Assembly: GCF_900100265.1 (NCBI RefSeq) | Contig: NZ_LT629696.1 | Coordinates: 3,534,001 to 3,598,000 of the forward strand | Direction: 5' to 3' | From: Leifsonia sp. 466MF | GTDB lineage: Bacteria; Actinomycetota; Actinomycetes; Actinomycetales; Microbacteriaceae | Length of the DNA: 64,000 nt | Shown here: one piece after another, positions 60,442 to 64,000 of the stretch | Position numbering within the stretch: position 1 is the stretch's first letter | Layout: every line of letters begins with the position of its first letter | The notes under the pieces: model-generated | Seen by the model: only the letters and a program-made list of their open reading frames with translations | Told to the model about the DNA's origin: nothing | Databases searched by the model: none | Position numbers and translations under genes: made by a program

Positions 60442-62230
60442 CGGTCGGCTCACCCTCCTCGTCGTCGGTGTGATCGTCTTGCTCGACATCGCCTTCCTCG
60501 CTGAGGAGCGCTTCCACCTCGAGCTCGTCCTCGCTGAGGGGAGCCTCGTCGGAGAATTCCTCGGGGTCGAGAAGCACCTCCTCCTCGATGACGTCGATGG
60601 TCTCGAGTTCGTCGGTCGCGTTTGCCTGCTCGAAGGCCTCTTCAGCGCGCTGTGCCAGTTCTCGCCACCGCGCCGCATCGGCGTCGCGCCCGAGTTCTTC
60701 GAGCACTTCCGCGTAGGCGTGGAAAAGGTCGGCGCTGTACGAGAACGCCCGGGTGGGGTCGAGTTGCGGTATCTCCAACTCGGCCAACGCCGCTTCCGGC
60801 TGTTCGAGGTCGAGGCGAGCTCCGGACATGGCGATCGCGAGCGACACCTGCACGTCGGCCGGCAGGGTGGCGCGGTCGACGGAGCGTCCGAGTTCGAGGG
60901 CGCGGTCAGGTCGACCGACCCCGCGCTCGCTGTCCACCATCAGCGGCAGCTGGTCATTGGATCCGGAGATGCGACGGTACGTGCGCAGCTCACGCAGCGC
61001 GAGGGCGAAATCGCCGATCGCATACGCGGTGATCGCGAGGGTCTCGCGGACCACGGCGACCCGCCCGGCTCGACGTGCCGCCGAGAGGGCGTGCTGGTGT
61101 GCGAGCTCCGGGTCCGTCTCGATCAGGCGGCTCGCCATCACCAGGTGCTTGGCGACCCAGTCGGCGTTGTCCTTGCTGAGCGTCTTCAGTTCGACGCGAG
61201 CCTCGCCGGGCAGATCCCGGGCCTGAATGTCCTCGGGGATGAGCGGGTCATCGTGGCGTGGACGGACGGACTGCAGCTCTCGTGCGAGCTGCGCCTCCTC
61301 GTCCGTACGCCAGCTCTCGTCTCGGGCGTCCCGATCGCCTCGCGCCGGACGTCCGTCGCGGGTCCAGAGCCCATCCTTCTGAGGAGGCCGCCCCTGACGG
61401 TCGTTGCGGAACCCACCGGAACGCGGCCCATCGCCCGACCGGGTCGGCCGCTCGTTGCTCCGGCCGCGGTCTCCGCCGGCGCGGTACCGGTCGCCGCCGT
61501 CGCCGCGCGGCTTCCACTCGCGCGACTGCCGATCGTCACCGCGCGGCCTCCACTCGCGCGAGCGTCCATCGTTGTCACCACGCGGCTTCCACTCGCGGGC
61601 AGGACGCCCGTCGTTGGATCGCGGCTTCCACTCGCGGGCAGGGCCCTCGTTCGATCGCGGCTTCCACTCGCGGGCGGGACGCCCGTCGTTCGCACGGGGC
61701 TGACGGTCGTCGCGCGAACGTCCGCGGTCCCGGTCGGATCCACCGCGTTCCGGGCGGTCTCCGCGGTACTGAGGTGCGCCGCCGCGGTCGGAGCGATAGC
61801 CGCCCGAACGACGCTCGTCCGAACCGGAGCCGCCGTCGCGGTTGTTACGCCAGGTGCCGCCACCCGATACCGAACGGTCGCGGGATGCGCCGCCACCGGC
61901 ACGGGGTCGACCGCCGTGGTCTCCATCGTTCCGGTTGGGACGGTACCCGTCTCCGCCGGTCCGCGGACGGCCAGTGTCTGCGCGGTCGCCGCGGGTACGG
62001 TCGCCGTCGCCGCTGCGCGACGGACGGTATCCGTCGCCTCTCCGCGGTGCGCGACCGCCCTGATCTCCGTCACGGGAGGAGCGGTACCCGCCGTCCTCGC
62101 GCGGGCGCCGGCTCTGGCCCGAGCCGCCACGATCCGGTCGGTACCCGGCGCCGTCGCGACTCGATCGGTCGGGCTGCTGGCGCCGCGGTCGCTCGTTCCG
62201 GGCGTTCTCGTCTGCCGGTGTGTCGCTCAC
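60416..62230 (-). CDS. Arg-rich repeat protein with C-terminal TPR-like domain
   Basis: A 604-aa protein in two halves. Residues 1-340 are low-complexity and extremely Arg/Gly/Asp/Ser-rich (RDGAGYRPDRGGSGQSRRPR style), with five near-copies of the unit REWKPR in about 65 residues near 180-245. Residues 365-555 form helical TPR-like repeats (NADWVAKHLVMASRLIETDP, ITAYAIGDFALALRELRTYR), and the last 70 residues are strongly acidic. RG-rich tails commonly bind RNA or mediate condensation. The GTG start has AGGAG five bases upstream and is followed by an overlapping HAD phosphatase gene. It lies directly downstream of an rRNA operon on the same strand. The TPR-HAD pair recalls Rv1691-Rv1692 of M. 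tuberculosis, whose TPR partner lacks, as I recall, such a tail. Confidence 0.78.
   Translation of the reverse strand: MSDTPADENARNERPRRQQPDRSSRDGAGYRPDRGGSGQSRRPREDGGYRSSRDGDQGGRAPRRGDGYRPSRSGDGDRTRGDRADTGRPRTGGDGYRPNRNDGDHGGRPRAGGGASRDRSVSGGGTWRNNRDGGSGSDERRSGGYRSDRGGAPQYRGDRPERGGSDRDRGRSRDDRQPRANDGRPAREWKPRSNEGPAREWKPRSNDGRPAREWKPRGDNDGRSREWRPRGDDRQSREWKPRGDGGDRYRAGGDRGRSNERPTRSGDGPRSGGFRNDRQGRPPQKDGLWTRDGRPARGDRDARDESWRTDEEAQLARELQSVRPRHDDPLIPEDIQARDLPGEARVELKTLSKDNADWVAKHLVMASRLIETDPELAHQHALSAARRAGRVAVVRETLAITAYAIGDFALALRELRTYRRISGSNDQLPLMVDSERGVGRPDRALELGRSVDRATLPADVQVSLAIAMSGARLDLEQPEAALAELEIPQLDPTRAFSYSADLFHAYAEVLEELGRDADAARWRELAQRAEEAFEQANATDELETIDVIEEEVLLDPEEFSDEAPLSEDELEVEALLSEEGDVEQDDHTDDEEGEPTDGPVSTEQ
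61505..61690. repeat. five REWKPR coding repeats
   Basis: On the plus strand, copies of CGCGGCTTCCACTCGCG (or close variants) start at 61505, 61541, 61581, 61620 and 61656, spaced 35-40 bases. They encode REWKPR (one REWRPR) separated by Asp/Gly/Asn/Arg-rich linkers. The DNA is conserved between copies better than protein needs, which indicates recent duplication by unequal exchange or slippage. Confidence 0.8.
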
Positions 62231-62302
62231 GGCTTCTCCTGTCGAGTCGGCGGGTCGAGCCCAGCCTATGCTTCGTACTGCTACTGACCCCGTTAACGCG
62301 AA

Positions 62303-62328
62303 ATGGCCACCCATCACTGGGTGGCCAT
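62303..62328 (-). terminator. rRNA operon terminator
   Basis: ATGGCCACCCA-N4-TGGGTGGCCAT is a perfect 11-base stem just past the 5S gene. On the minus strand it is followed by TTTCG, a short U-rich stretch, as expected for a factor-independent rRNA terminator. Confidence 0.9.
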
Positions 62329-62340
62329 CTCACAAAGAAG

Positions 62341-62458
62341 TCCGGCGGTGTCCTACTCTCCCACAGGGTCCCCCCTGCAGTACCATCGGCGCAGAGAGTC
62401 TTAGCTTCCGGGTTCGGAATGTAACCGGGCGTTTCCCTCTCGCTATGGCCGCCGAAAC
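62341..62458 (-). rRNA. rrf: 5S ribosomal RNA
   Basis: The complement reads GTTTCGGCGGCCATAGCG at the 5' end and closes with the pairing CCGCCGGA at the 3' end, about 118 bases, with the conserved CCCGGTTACATTCCGAACCC loop. It lies 140 bases after the 23S gene in the order 23S-5S, minus strand. Ends are placed by the terminal helix and may be off by one or two bases. Confidence 0.95.
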
Positions 62459-62597
62459 ACTATTGATGTATCAAAGTGAACGATCAAGCTTTAGCTTGAA
62501 CCAGTTCTCGACCGTACATCGAGAACCACATAGTGGACGCGAACAATCTTGGCCCCTCATAGCTGCCTTACAACGTTTATGAGAGTGGTGATTATCA
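62459..62597 (-). other. 23S-5S spacer
   Basis: About 140 bases between the mature 23S and 5S ends. No tRNA is seen. It is less GC-rich than flanking genes and should carry RNase processing signals, but I cannot point to a specific one. Confidence 0.6.

Positions 62598-64000
<1,403 letters not shown>

Noticed and set aside
61505-61690. Regularly spaced repeats resembling a CRISPR array
   Set aside because: The repeats are in frame within a coding region, vary in length and encode REWKPR; spacers are not unique and no cas genes are present.
61258-62424. Long plus-strand frames opposite the Arg-rich repeat protein
   Set aside because: They are mirror images of the low-complexity repeats and lack a ribosome site; the minus-strand frame has a TPR domain and a GTG with AGGAG.

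Overview
The window is high-GC actinobacterial chromosome, most likely from a Microbacteriaceae member such as Leifsonia or a close relative. This is inferred from several things. Coding GC is very high with C/G third positions, and GTG starts are frequent. The menaquinone genes are accompanied by small actinobacterial membrane proteins (PLDc_N and DUF4229 types), and there is a mycoredoxin-like protein. Most strikingly, many genes have a TANNNT hexamer 6-7 bases before the start codon and no Shine-Dalgarno sequence, the layout of leaderless actinobacterial transcripts. I saw no insertion sequence, prophage, CRISPR array, tRNA or plasmid origin.

Layout: 1-5000 is a glycan operon (glgX, a Ser/Thr protein kinase and a GH15 trehalase/glucoamylase-type enzyme) whose genes overlap by 1-4 bases; acs follows on the other strand. 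7200-16000 holds a UvrA2-type ABC protein, a DHFR-like reductase, a PHP phosphoesterase, a membrane-anchored lysozyme-like protein, a MarR/MFS pair facing a TetR regulator over a twin operator, and a PAP2 phosphatase. 16000-25000 looks like an envelope-sensing region. It has a one-protein ECF sigma factor / zinc-finger anti-sigma / membrane / LamG fusion, several small proteins of unknown function, an HtrA protease, a large ATPase-LuxR regulator, a second related sigma factor without the extension, and a WecB-like epimerase. 25000-42000 is general metabolism and regulation: a domain-permuted lipoate ligase, hydrolases, MarR-MFS exporter, aldo/keto reductases, LysR, HxlR-VOC-MOSC, a POT peptide transporter facing an Lrp regulator, and a two-component system. 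42000-52600 carries a further aldo/keto reductase, bifunctional putA, a CrtI-like oxidoreductase, an AlkA-type glycosylase, a flavin oxidoreductase and small catabolic or unknown proteins.

52674-59414 is the menaquinone block (menD, menA, menE, menB, menC), interrupted by PLDc_N and DUF4229 membrane proteins. menF, menG and menH are not present. The window ends with a HAD phosphatase, an arginine-rich repeat/TPR protein, and the 3' end of an rRNA operon (5S and part of 23S, minus strand) with its terminator.

The most unusual items are the sigma/anti-sigma/LamG fusion and its 'naked' paralogue, the leaderless-start grammar shared by about 30 genes, a family of long intergenic hairpins (two copies nearly identical in sequence 20 kb apart), the REWKPR repeat protein beside the rRNA operon, and a lipoate ligase with its accessory domain at the wrong end.
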